From Clostridia bacterium (GTDB lineage: Bacteria > Bacillota > Clostridia > Oscillospirales > CAG-272): DNA of 64,000 nt. The notes beneath the pieces were generated by a model. That model was not told the DNA's origin. It did no database searches and saw only the letters and a list, made by a program, of their open reading frames with translations. Positions 43,612 through 51,842 of the stretch are shown here, piece after piece (position 1 is the stretch's first letter; every line of letters begins with the position of its first letter). The stretch covers positions 34,076 through 98,075 of the forward strand of contig JAFTJZ010000091.1 of the NCBI GenBank assembly GCA_017456145.1, given 5' to 3'. Both the position numbers and the translations under genes were made by a program.

Positions 43612-43882
43612 TGCGCACTCCTTCAGCATTTCAGATCGCCCGCCGGGGTGGCGGACATGACGAAATCCCCATGCAAAAGCGTTGCACGGGTATCTATTCA
43701 TATTATATACCATTTTCACCCGCTTGTCAAGTCACCGACGTATTTTTCTGCAATGTCCTTTTGCATCGCGCGGATTTTATCCTTTTTTTGGTAAATTGTC
43801 CACAACATTTACATTTTATGATAAAATCGGCGTTTTGTTCACAATAAATTTACAATCTGCCAAAAAAAATAGAGCAAAGCCC

Positions 43883-43911
43883 TTTTCAAAAGAGGAAAAA
43901 TATGTTATAAT
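43883..43911 (+). promoter_or_regulatory. Promoter of ppdK
   Basis: TTTTCA (43883-43888), 17 bases, TATAAT (43906-43911). The 95-nt leader has a small hairpin TGCGG-cca-CCGCA (43950-43962). From 43612 to 43882 I see only AT-rich sequence without an ORF. Confidence 0.65.
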
Positions 43912-44006
43912 AAGAAACGTGGTCTGCCTACGGACAAGTTGTGTCCCGATGCGGCCACCGCAGCAATTAGTTTCCAAATAAATTTTCTATACGGAGGAAC
44001 CCCTAA

Positions 44007-46628
44007 ATGGCAAAGAAGTATTGCTATCTGTTCAAAGAAGGTAACGCCAATATGCGTGAACTTCTCGGCGGTAAGGGCGCAAACCTGGCTGAGATGACCA
44101 ACATCGGTCTTCCCGTTCCCCAGGGTTTCACCATCACCACCGAAGCCTGCACCCAGTACTATGAGGACGGTCGTCAGATCAACCCTGACATCATGGCTGA
44201 AATCAATGAGTACATCGTAAAGATGGAAGAGATCACCGGTAAGAAGTTCGGTGACCACGAGAACCCCTTGCTGGTTTCCGTTCGTTCCGGCGCACGTGCA
44301 TCCATGCCCGGTATGATGGATACCATCCTGAACCTCGGTCTGAACGAGGAAGTTGTTGAAGTTATGGCTGAAAAGTCCGGCAATGCACGTTGGGCTTACG
44401 ACTGCTATCGCCGTTTCATCCAGATGTACTCCGACGTCGTCATGGAGGTCGGTAAGAAGTACTTCGAGGAGCTCATCGATAAGATGAAGGAAGAAAAGGG
44501 CGTCAAGCTCGACGTCGAGCTGACCGCTGACGATCTCAAGGAGCTGGCTTGCCAGTTCAAGGCTGAGTACAAGGCTAAGATCGGTACGGACTTCCCCTCC
44601 GATCCCAAGGAGCAGCTCATGGGCGCTGTCAAGGCAGTGTTCCGCTCTTGGGACAACCCCCGTGCAAACGTTTACCGCCGCGACAACGACATTCCCTACT
44701 CTTGGGGTACTGCCGTAAACGTCCAGGCTATGGCATTCGGTAACATGGGTGACGATTGCGGTACCGGCGTTGCATTTACCCGCGACCCCGCTACCGGTGA
44801 GAAGAAGCTCATGGGTGAGTTCTTGACCAACGCACAGGGTGAGGACGTCGTTGCCGGCGTTCGTACGCCTATGCCCATCGCACAGATGGCTGAGAAGTTC
44901 CCCGAGGCATACAAGCAGTTCGTTGAGGTTTGCCAGATCTTGGAGAACCACTATCACGATATGCAGGATATGGAGTTCACCGTTGAGCACGGCAAGCTCT
45001 ATATGCTCCAGACCCGTAACGGTAAGAGAACCGCTCCCGCAGCTCTGCAGATCGCTGTTGATCTGGTTGCAGAGGGTCATAAGACCGAGCAGGAGGCAGT
45101 GCTCATGATCGATCCCAGAAACCTGGATACGCTGCTCCATCCCCAGTTTGACGCAAAGGCTCTGAAGGCTGCTACTCCCATGGGTCGCGGTCTGGGCGCA
45201 TCTCCCGGTGCTGCTTGCGGTCAGGTCGTCTTCTCCGCCGAGGACGCCGAGGCTTGGAACGCAGCCGGCAAGAAGGTCGTTCTGGTTCGCCTTGAGACCT
45301 CTCCCGAGGACATCACCGGTATGAAGGCCGCTCAGGGTATTTTGACCGTTCGCGGTGGTATGACCTCTCACGCAGCCGTCGTTGCCCGCGGTATGGGTAA
45401 GTGCTGCGTTTCCGGTTGCGGCGACATCGCTATGGACGAGGAGAACAAGAAGTTCACGCTCGCAGGCAAGACCTACGTTGAGGGTGACTATATCTCCATC
45501 GACGGTTCCACCGGTAACATCTACGACGGTATCATCAAGACCGTTGACGCCGAAATCTCCGGCAACTTCGGCACCATCATGGGCTGGGCAGACAAGTTCC
45601 GCAAGCTCAAGGTCCGCACCAATGCCGACACGCCTGCTGACGCAAAGAAGGCTCGCGAGCTGGGCGCTGAGGGTATCGGTCTGTGCCGTACCGAGCATAT
45701 GTTCTTCGAGGCAGAGAGAATCGCTGCATTCCGCGAGATGATCTGCGCAGACACCGCCGCTGAGCGTGAGGCTGCTCTGGAGAAGATCCTGCCTTACCAG
45801 CAGGGTGACTTTGAGAAGCTGTATGAGGCTCTTGAGGGTACGCCCGTTTGCATCCGTTTCCTGGATCCCCCTCTGCACGAGTTCGTTCCCACCACGGAGG
45901 AGGATATCGCCGCTCTGGCACAGGCACAGGGCAAGTCCGTTGAGGATATCAAGACCATCATCGCATCTCTGCATGAGTTCAACCCCATGATGGGTCACCG
46001 TGGCTGCCGTCTGGCTGTCACCTACCCCGAGATCGCCGCTATGCAGACCAAGGCTGTCATCCGCGCTGCCATCAACGTCCAGAAGGCTCATCCCGATTGG
46101 AAGATGGTTCCCGAGATCATGATTCCTCTGGTTGGCGACGTCAAGGAGCTGAAGTACGTCAAGGCTGTCGTGGTTGCTACCGCTGACGCCGAGATCGCTG
46201 CTGCAGGTGTTGAGCTTGACTACGAGGTCGGTACCATGATCGAGATTCCTCGTGCCTGCCTGACCGCTGACGAGATCGCAAAGAACGCTGACTTCTTCTG
46301 CTTTGGTACCAACGACCTGACGCAGATGACCTTCGGTTTCTCCCGCGATGACGCAGGTAAGTTCCTCTCCGCTTACTACGACACCAAGATCTTCGAGAAC
46401 GATCCCTTCGCAAAGCTCGACAAGACCGGTGTTGGTAAGCTGATGGGCTTGGCTTGCAAGGATGGTCGCGCCAACAACGCAAAGCTGCACATCGGTATCT
46501 GCGGTGAGCACGGTGGTGACCCCACATCCGTCGAGTTCTGCCACGCTCTGGGTCTGGACTATGTGTCCTGCTCTCCTTTCCGTGTGCCGATCGCAAGACT
46601 GGCTGCTGCACAGGCTGCTCTGAAGTAA
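44007..46628 (+). CDS. ppdK: Pyruvate, phosphate dikinase
   Basis: 873 residues, full length. Interconverts PEP, AMP and pyrophosphate with pyruvate, ATP and phosphate; in anaerobic Clostridia it often works in glycolysis. ATP-grasp domain (LLGGKGANLAEMTNIGLPVP), phosphohistidine domain GGMTSHAAVVARGMG with catalytic His near 456, PEP-binding barrel (LCRTEHMFF, GTNDLTQMTFGFSRDD, CGEHGGDPTS). Codon use is far more biased than in its neighbours (AAG, GGT, CGT, TTC dominate), a sign of very high expression. Own promoter and strong terminator. Confidence 0.98.
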   Translation: MAKKYCYLFKEGNANMRELLGGKGANLAEMTNIGLPVPQGFTITTEACTQYYEDGRQINPDIMAEINEYIVKMEEITGKKFGDHENPLLVSVRSGARASMPGMMDTILNLGLNEEVVEVMAEKSGNARWAYDCYRRFIQMYSDVVMEVGKKYFEELIDKMKEEKGVKLDVELTADDLKELACQFKAEYKAKIGTDFPSDPKEQLMGAVKAVFRSWDNPRANVYRRDNDIPYSWGTAVNVQAMAFGNMGDDCGTGVAFTRDPATGEKKLMGEFLTNAQGEDVVAGVRTPMPIAQMAEKFPEAYKQFVEVCQILENHYHDMQDMEFTVEHGKLYMLQTRNGKRTAPAALQIAVDLVAEGHKTEQEAVLMIDPRNLDTLLHPQFDAKALKAATPMGRGLGASPGAACGQVVFSAEDAEAWNAAGKKVVLVRLETSPEDITGMKAAQGILTVRGGMTSHAAVVARGMGKCCVSGCGDIAMDEENKKFTLAGKTYVEGDYISIDGSTGNIYDGIIKTVDAEISGNFGTIMGWADKFRKLKVRTNADTPADAKKARELGAEGIGLCRTEHMFFEAERIAAFREMICADTAAEREAALEKILPYQQGDFEKLYEALEGTPVCIRFLDPPLHEFVPTTEEDIAALAQAQGKSVEDIKTIIASLHEFNPMMGHRGCRLAVTYPEIAAMQTKAVIRAAINVQKAHPDWKMVPEIMIPLVGDVKELKYVKAVVVATADAEIAAAGVELDYEVGTMIEIPRACLTADEIAKNADFFCFGTNDLTQMTFGFSRDDAGKFLSAYYDTKIFENDPFAKLDKTGVGKLMGLACKDGRANNAKLHIGICGEHGGDPTSVEFCHALGLDYVSCSPFRVPIARLAAAQAALK

Positions 46629-46656
46629 TTTTCGGATCAACCTTGCTATATACACT

Positions 46657-46694
46657 CGCCCCGAGAGAGGATTTCCTCTCCCGGGGCGTTTTTT
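46657..46694 (+). terminator. Terminator of ppdK
   Basis: CGCCCCGAGAGAGG pairs with CCTCTCCCGGGGCG across 46657-46688, followed by TTTTTT. Confidence 0.92.
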
Positions 46695-46767
46695 CTGCTT
46701 GGTGGCAGCAAAGGGATCGGCTGCACGAAATGAAGTTTAAGATTTCCTTAACAATTCCCCTCATGTG

Positions 46768-46796
46768 TTTACAAAGAGCAGAATTTGTGCTATACT
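46768..46796 (+). promoter_or_regulatory. Promoter of the 133-aa membrane protein gene
   Basis: TTTACA (46768-46773), 17 bases, TATACT (46791-46796). Confidence 0.8.
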
Positions 46797-46834
46797 GCTA
46801 TAAGTAATTAACAAAGTAAAGCGGAGGTGAGAAT

Positions 46835-47236
46835 ATGAAGATCAATGGCACAAAAATACGCGCTTGGCTGCGCAAGCTGCTGCAGTTTGTCTTCAACCCC
46901 CGTTTTCTGCTTTGCTTTGGTATCGCATGGATGATCACTAACGGTTGGTCCTATATCCTGCTCGGACTCGGAACGTATTTTGAAATCGCTTGGATGGCCG
47001 GTATCGCAGGGGCTTATGTGGCGTTTCTCTGGCTGCCCATTTCCCCTGAGAAGATCGTCACCGTCTCCATCGCCATGGTGTTGCTCAAATTCATGTTCCC
47101 CAAGGACGAAAAAACGCTGGGTGTGCTTGAGGATCTTTACGCTGACATCAAAATCCGCCACGCAGAGAAAAAGGAGCGCCGTCGCGCCCGCAAAGCCCAA
47201 AAGTGCCCCTCGGATCAGCAAAATAAAGAGAGCTGA
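46835..47236 (+). CDS. Small membrane protein of unknown function
   Basis: 133 residues. Two or three hydrophobic segments (24-41 FLLCFGIAWMITNGW, 44-63 LLGLGTYFEIAWMAG, 70-90) followed by a charged cytoplasmic tail (KKERRRARKAQK). No family recognised, though short proteins of this shape are common in Clostridia. Strong GCGGAGGTGAGAAT ribosome site. Convergent with the GH28-like gene. Confidence 0.75.
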   Translation: MKINGTKIRAWLRKLLQFVFNPRFLLCFGIAWMITNGWSYILLGLGTYFEIAWMAGIAGAYVAFLWLPISPEKIVTVSIAMVLLKFMFPKDEKTLGVLEDLYADIKIRHAEKKERRRARKAQKCPSDQQNKES

Positions 47237-47249
47237 TAACACCTTCGAT

Positions 47250-47304
47250 CAAAAACCACGCGAAAGTCTTTTGCCGATGCAAGCGACTGTCGCGTGGATT
47301 TTAT
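47250..47304. terminator. Bidirectional terminator
   Basis: CCACGCGA (47255-47262) pairs with TCGCGTGG (47290-47297), extended inside by AGTC/GACT. AAAAA lies on the left and ATTTTA on the right, so it serves both converging genes. Confidence 0.7.
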
Positions 47305-47316
47305 GTTTTATACAGT

Positions 47317-48489
47317 TTATTCGGTCACAACACGCAACGCGGGAACGTCGGGGAACAGCCCACCGCCTATAGCGCCCCGGCGGAAGTCGACCGAGACATT
47401 TTTCAGTGTGACCGTCAGCGGAACCTTTTCGCTCGGGCGGATATCGGCAGGGTGCGCCAAATTGGTGATCTTGACGTTCTCCAGCGTCAGATCCCCAAGG
47501 TACGCGCCGCTCTCCAGCGAACCGAAATCGGCGTAGTAATGCAGCAGACAATCGGCATAATCGATGGTACAATTACGGAAAACGAAATTGCCGTACGGCT
47601 GCTCTGCCGGGAAGGGCTTACTGGCAAAATGGCAGATGACGCTGATCAGATTGTGCCGTCCGGCCTCGCGCGGGAGCACATCATTCTTACCGCGCACCAC
47701 GGTCATGCGGTGCGGATAATATCCGGGGCCGTACATACGGCAATTCTCTACCAGAATATCGTTGCCGCCGATACGGAAGACCTGACAGGAGGTATTCATC
47801 TCGCAGTCGCGCACGACCAGATCCTTGACGTTGATGCCAGCGATGCAATCGTCGCCCGTGATAAAGCGGCAACGGGTCAAGCGGGTATGGACGCAATGGT
47901 GCAGGTGGATGCCGTCATGTCCCGCAAGACAGGTAACGTCTTCCATGGTAACGCTTTGGCAGTTGTCCAGTTGATGCATGAAATTGCCGTTGTTGGCAAT
48001 GGTGTAACCACGCATGGTGACGTTCTCACAGTTGGTGATAAACAGCCCGTGGGGACCGCGGAACCCTTCCTCGCCGTTCGGGTCGTAGCAATCGCGCCCG
48101 TCGATCAAGGAGCCTTCCTCTCCGATGATGCTGATATTTTTTTCTCCGTACGCAGAGATCATGGCACGGCGATATTCCGCCCACGGCTCTTGATTATAAT
48201 AATCCACGATCAGCTCCATATCGGTGCGCAGCTGCACCCCCTCGGGAACCTCGAACACCTCATAATCGCCGCACTCCTCGCTGCCGAGCAGCTTGGCACC
48301 GGCGCACAGATACAAAGTGGTATCCGACCACATTCTCAAGCTCGATACCACAAAGCTGCCCGCGGGCACAACGACCGTACCGCCACCCTCGCGACACATA
48401 TCCAGAACCCTCTGCACCGCCGCAGTCTGTAATGCATCGCTGTCGGCAATCACACCGTAATCGGTAATAACATAAGTTGGCTTAGTCAT
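47317..48489 (-). CDS. Glycoside hydrolase family 28-like right-handed beta-helix protein
   Basis: 390 residues without a signal peptide. N-terminal VITDYGVIADSDALQTAAVQ is the opening of polygalacturonase/pectate-lyase-3 proteins. GH28-type site residues: Asp213-Asp214 in TGDDCIAG and a HDG at 191-193 in place of the usual SHG/GHG; the RIK-like position may be RIGG near 240. Probably acts on uronic-acid oligosaccharides, and probably inside the cell since no export signal is seen. Single gene, start 48489; no strong ribosome site apart from GGTTATC. Confidence 0.75.
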   Translation of the reverse strand: MTKPTYVITDYGVIADSDALQTAAVQRVLDMCREGGGTVVVPAGSFVVSSLRMWSDTTLYLCAGAKLLGSEECGDYEVFEVPEGVQLRTDMELIVDYYNQEPWAEYRRAMISAYGEKNISIIGEEGSLIDGRDCYDPNGEEGFRGPHGLFITNCENVTMRGYTIANNGNFMHQLDNCQSVTMEDVTCLAGHDGIHLHHCVHTRLTRCRFITGDDCIAGINVKDLVVRDCEMNTSCQVFRIGGNDILVENCRMYGPGYYPHRMTVVRGKNDVLPREAGRHNLISVICHFASKPFPAEQPYGNFVFRNCTIDYADCLLHYYADFGSLESGAYLGDLTLENVKITNLAHPADIRPSEKVPLTVTLKNVSVDFRRGAIGGGLFPDVPALRVVTE

Positions 48490-48591
48490 AGATAACCTCC
48501 AAAAAATCCGCGCATGGCGGTGAAGTCAGTATCAGTATATCACATTTCCGCACCAAAATCAAGATATGTGGCTAAAAATGTCAAAAAACCC

Positions 48592-48620
48592 TTGAAAAAG
48601 AAAGTCGTACATGATATAAT
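48592..48620 (+). promoter_or_regulatory. Promoter of the leader/zinc-ribbon membrane protein unit
   Basis: TTGAAA (48592-48597), 17 bases, TATAAT (48615-48620). Confidence 0.75.
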
Positions 48621-48644
48621 TGGTATAAAGTTTTGAAAGGAAAC

Positions 48645-48692
48645 ATGAGGAAAACTTTTGTACACAAAAATTCCTCGCATCAAACCGTATGA
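48645..48692 (+). CDS. Candidate 15-residue leader ORF built from a dispersed hairpin
   Basis: ATG 48645 follows AAAGGAAAC and encodes MRKTFVHKNSSHQTV; its TGA (48690-48692) overlaps the next ATG as ATGA. The core CTTTTGTACACAAAA equals the loop region of the hairpin at 23077-23112, and GAGGAAAA/TTCCTC form the remaining stem. The downstream gene has no ribosome site of its own, so translation by coupling from this ORF is the simplest reading. Confidence 0.5.
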   Translation: MRKTFVHKNSSHQTV

Positions 48693-49114
48693 AAAAGTGC
48701 CCACGCTGCCGCGCCGTCGTGCGCGATGATTACGAATGTCCGTTCTGCTTTGAAACGCTGACCTACGAATCTCCCGTCATGGAAGACAAGGAGTACGTTC
48801 CCTTCAACCGCTACACCTTTGTTCATTATCTCAAGCAGCTTTGGTTTCCCTTCCTGTCGCTCATCATCTGCATTGTGCGATTATTGACACTGCCCCGCCC
48901 CGAGACAGGATTTTTTACTGCGTCAAGGATCGCACCGCTAAGCCTTGTCGGGCTGGTGTGGCTGGCATCACTGCTCAGTGCCTTGTTTCGTGACAAGCCA
49001 CCTACTTATGGTTTTCGCATCTTCACCGAGGAATATTACAACCTGAGCATGGGGATCACTTGTTATCTTTGCGGTTGTCTTGCAATCATCTTATCCTTCG
49101 TTATATTTCTATGA
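48689..49114 (+). CDS. Zinc-ribbon membrane protein of unknown function
   Basis: 141 residues. N-terminal zinc ribbon CPRC...CPFC (residues 4-20), then three to four hydrophobic segments (51-65, 84-100, 122-141). Proteins of this type are widespread and uncharacterised. No Shine-Dalgarno directly before ATG 48689; the nearest AAAGG belongs to the short ORF that overlaps its start. Confidence 0.75.
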   Translation: MKKCPRCRAVVRDDYECPFCFETLTYESPVMEDKEYVPFNRYTFVHYLKQLWFPFLSLIICIVRLLTLPRPETGFFTASRIAPLSLVGLVWLASLLSALFRDKPPTYGFRIFTEEYYNLSMGITCYLCGCLAIILSFVIFL

Positions 49115-49121
49115 ACCTCGA

Positions 49122-49151
49122 ATCCGTGCCGCATCGGCGCGGATTTTTTTA
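49122..49151 (+). terminator. Terminator of the zinc-ribbon membrane protein gene
   Basis: ATCCGTGCC (49122-49130) pairs with GGCGCGGAT (49136-49144) with one G-U, then TTTTTTT. Confidence 0.85.
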
Positions 49152-49170
49152 TATTTTTTACTGAAATCTA

Positions 49171-49199
49171 TTGCAATTCACAAAAAATCATGGTATACT
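49171..49199 (+). promoter_or_regulatory. Promoter of the tandem pectate-lyase-3 gene
   Basis: TTGCAA (49171-49176), 17 bases, TATACT (49194-49199). Confidence 0.75.
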
Positions 49200-49232
49200 G
49201 AATCAACCTTAAAAATCAAGGAGGATATCATT

Positions 49233-51785
49233 ATGAAATGCCCCTACATTCTTGAACAAAAATATCCCATCGGCGATGTCTGCGTGGTTGCGGTCAATCT
49301 CGCCGACTTTGACGCCGACCCGACGGGTGTGCGCGACAGTGCGCCTGCGCTGCAGGCTGCCATTGACGCATCTCAAGCGCTCGGCGGCGGCACGGTCTAT
49401 CTCCCCGAAGGTCGTTATCGCATCGAAACTCCCGTTACGCTGCGCACAGCGGTCACGCTGCGCGGTGAGTGGGTCAGCCCCGAGGACGCATCCAATGATC
49501 TGCGCCTGGGCACGATTCTTGAAATTTACGTCGGCAAAGAGGATCCCGACGGCACCCCCGCCATTACCATGGAGGCTTGCTCGGGGATCCAGTGCATGAC
49601 CTTCTACTACCCCGAACAGAGCTACACCGCTCCCGTTCCCTACTCTCCCACCGTTCGCCAGCAAGGCGTCGACAGCCTGACGCTGGAGAACGTCACCATG
49701 GTCAATCCCTGGAGAGGTGTACAGTGCGGTCCCGACGCCAACGAGCTGCATTTCCTGCATAACGTCTACATTACCCCCATTAACGTCGGTTTCTTTATGG
49801 ACATGACCACCGACATCGGCAGAATGCAAAACCTCAATATCAAGCCCGATTATTATGCACGCTATCTGCCGGATACCGACCTTGACGCGCTGCGCGAGTA
49901 TATGCTGCAAAACGCAACGGGCGTATATATGGCGCGCTCCGACTGGGAGTACGGCTATGAGATTCATGTGGAGTGGTGTCATATCGGTTTCCTCATCACC
50001 TCGTTTACCAACTCCGGTCCCAACACCCAGCTCTCGGGTCTGCGTATGTTCAACTGCGACATTGGTTTCCATCTGATCGACGTCAACCCATACGGCGTTG
50101 CGCTTTCGGACAGCCAGATCATCTGCGACCGTCCGCTGACGGCAGCCGTTGCCAGCGACCCGCGCTTTAAGACCGTGATGCAGCTCAACGGCTGCGAGCT
50201 GCGCGGCCCGTACCGCCACATCGTTGACCAGAATGGATTCGGGCAGATCAGCTTTGTCAACGCGACCATCTCCGGCTGGAGCGAGAGCGCTGTGCGCGCC
50301 TCGTCGGGCGGCTTGACCTTTATGCAATGTAAATTTGAGGGCGTGGGTACCCACTTTGACCTCAGATCGGGCGCAGGTGCCGTTCAGGTGCTGGGCTGCG
50401 AATTTGACGGTGAGCCGCAGTTCTGCTTTGAAAACGAATGTGTAAAGGAAAATCTGCAATACAGTGCCGAGCCGCTGCATCTTGACGTCGCCTCCCGCGG
50501 CGGACATCTGCCCTGCACCACCTCGACGCTGCCCGCCGCCAATGGCCTTTACAACGTCGCCGACTTTGGTGCAATCGCGGACAATGCTGCCGACAACACC
50601 GCAGCCTTTACCGCAGCACTCACGGCAGCCAAAGAGGCAGGCGGCGGTGTGGTCTACGTTCCCGCAGGGCTTTACCGCTTTGACGGACAGATCACCGTGC
50701 CCTCGGGCGTACAGCTGCGCGGCGTGTTTGCAACGCCCTGTCACACACTCGGCGGCGGCAGCGTACTGCTGACCTACGCCAACCGCGGAAATGAGGACGG
50801 CGATCCCTTCATCTCGCTGGAGCATGAATCGGGTCTGTTTGGTCTGTCGCTCTATTATCCCGAGCAGAGTGAGTATGAGCCTGTTCCCTACCCCTACTGC
50901 GTCCGCTCTTTGGGTCATAACTGCTATATCGTCAACACCGTACTGGTCAATCCTTGGCTGGGTGTGGACTTCGCAACACATCCCTCGAACGGTCACTACA
51001 TTTCCTATATCTCGGGCGCCCCTATCAAGAACGGCATCTTCTGCGGCAACAACTCGGGGGACGGCTGGGTTGAGAACATTCAGTTCAACCCCCATTACCT
51101 CTACCGCTCGCCGCTGCCCAACCACCCGACGCAGCACTGGACCGAGTTCTGGCACAATCAGATCAAGTATCTGTGCGCTCTGGTCTTCGGCTACAACGAG
51201 CGCGAGCATCTGATGGGCACCTTCGTCTTTGCCGCGCAGCACGGTCTGCATTTCGTTATGCAGGACGGCAAAGGCTGCTCGGGTAAGTTCATCGGTCACG
51301 GCACCGACGGCGGACAGAACGGTCTTTACATTGAGGGCTGCGGCTCTCTTGAGCTGATCAACACCCAGCTGGTCACCATTGAGGCTCCCACCGACCGCTC
51401 CTACTTCCTGACCGCGCACAGAATGCCCGGCAAGGCGGTGGTCTACAACACGCTGATGTGGGGCGATCCCTTCTTCTCGGTCATCATAAACGGTGGCGAC
51501 GTCACTTTCCAGCAGCTCAACATCGTCCACCCCGGTAAGGTCGCACTCAACGTCCACGGCGGCAAGGCAACCTTTGAATCGGTATTCTTCTATCGCAATC
51601 GTGGCAACGTGCTGGTCGACGACGGCAGTGCGCAGTGCACACTGCTGGGCTGCATGACCAACCGCCGCGTGGAGGACCGCGCCGAGGACATTCCCGTGTT
51701 GGAGAGCGATATCCGCTGCGGTGACTACACCGAAAAATGGAGCTTTTCCAAGTTCATGCCGCCTCCTCCCCGTCGGCAGCAGTGA
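49233..51785 (+). CDS. Tandem pectate-lyase-3 superfamily protein
   Basis: 850 residues, no signal peptide from the ATG supported by CAAGGAGGATATC (49233). Two internal homologous halves: residues 20-80 (VNLADFDADPTGVRDSAPAL, GGGTVYLPEGRYR) and 440-499 (YNVADFGAIADNAADNTAAF, GGGVVYVPAGLYR), each followed about 100 residues later by YYPEQS (125-130 and 541-546) and a PVPY segment. Each half is a right-handed beta-helix of the pectate lyase 3/GH55-like type. Substrate is unknown. It is followed 57 bases later by the GH14/GH42-like lipoprotein on the same strand, probably one transcript. Confidence 0.85.
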   Translation: MKCPYILEQKYPIGDVCVVAVNLADFDADPTGVRDSAPALQAAIDASQALGGGTVYLPEGRYRIETPVTLRTAVTLRGEWVSPEDASNDLRLGTILEIYVGKEDPDGTPAITMEACSGIQCMTFYYPEQSYTAPVPYSPTVRQQGVDSLTLENVTMVNPWRGVQCGPDANELHFLHNVYITPINVGFFMDMTTDIGRMQNLNIKPDYYARYLPDTDLDALREYMLQNATGVYMARSDWEYGYEIHVEWCHIGFLITSFTNSGPNTQLSGLRMFNCDIGFHLIDVNPYGVALSDSQIICDRPLTAAVASDPRFKTVMQLNGCELRGPYRHIVDQNGFGQISFVNATISGWSESAVRASSGGLTFMQCKFEGVGTHFDLRSGAGAVQVLGCEFDGEPQFCFENECVKENLQYSAEPLHLDVASRGGHLPCTTSTLPAANGLYNVADFGAIADNAADNTAAFTAALTAAKEAGGGVVYVPAGLYRFDGQITVPSGVQLRGVFATPCHTLGGGSVLLTYANRGNEDGDPFISLEHESGLFGLSLYYPEQSEYEPVPYPYCVRSLGHNCYIVNTVLVNPWLGVDFATHPSNGHYISYISGAPIKNGIFCGNNSGDGWVENIQFNPHYLYRSPLPNHPTQHWTEFWHNQIKYLCALVFGYNEREHLMGTFVFAAQHGLHFVMQDGKGCSGKFIGHGTDGGQNGLYIEGCGSLELINTQLVTIEAPTDRSYFLTAHRMPGKAVVYNTLMWGDPFFSVIINGGDVTFQQLNIVHPGKVALNVHGGKATFESVFFYRNRGNVLVDDGSAQCTLLGCMTNRRVEDRAEDIPVLESDIRCGDYTEKWSFSKFMPPPPRRQQ

Positions 51786-51842
51786 CAAGCGTCCCCCATA
51801 CGCTCCGCACTTCACCAAAACCACAAAAAGGAGGCACGCATT

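Noticed and set aside
43905-46655. 916-codon minus-strand ORF opposite ppdK
   Set aside because: Arises from the extreme codon bias of ppdK, which removes stop codons on the other strand; no family likeness.
49209-51824. 871-codon minus-strand ORF opposite the pectate-lyase-3 gene
   Set aside because: Antisense shadow with no ribosome site or recognisable domain.
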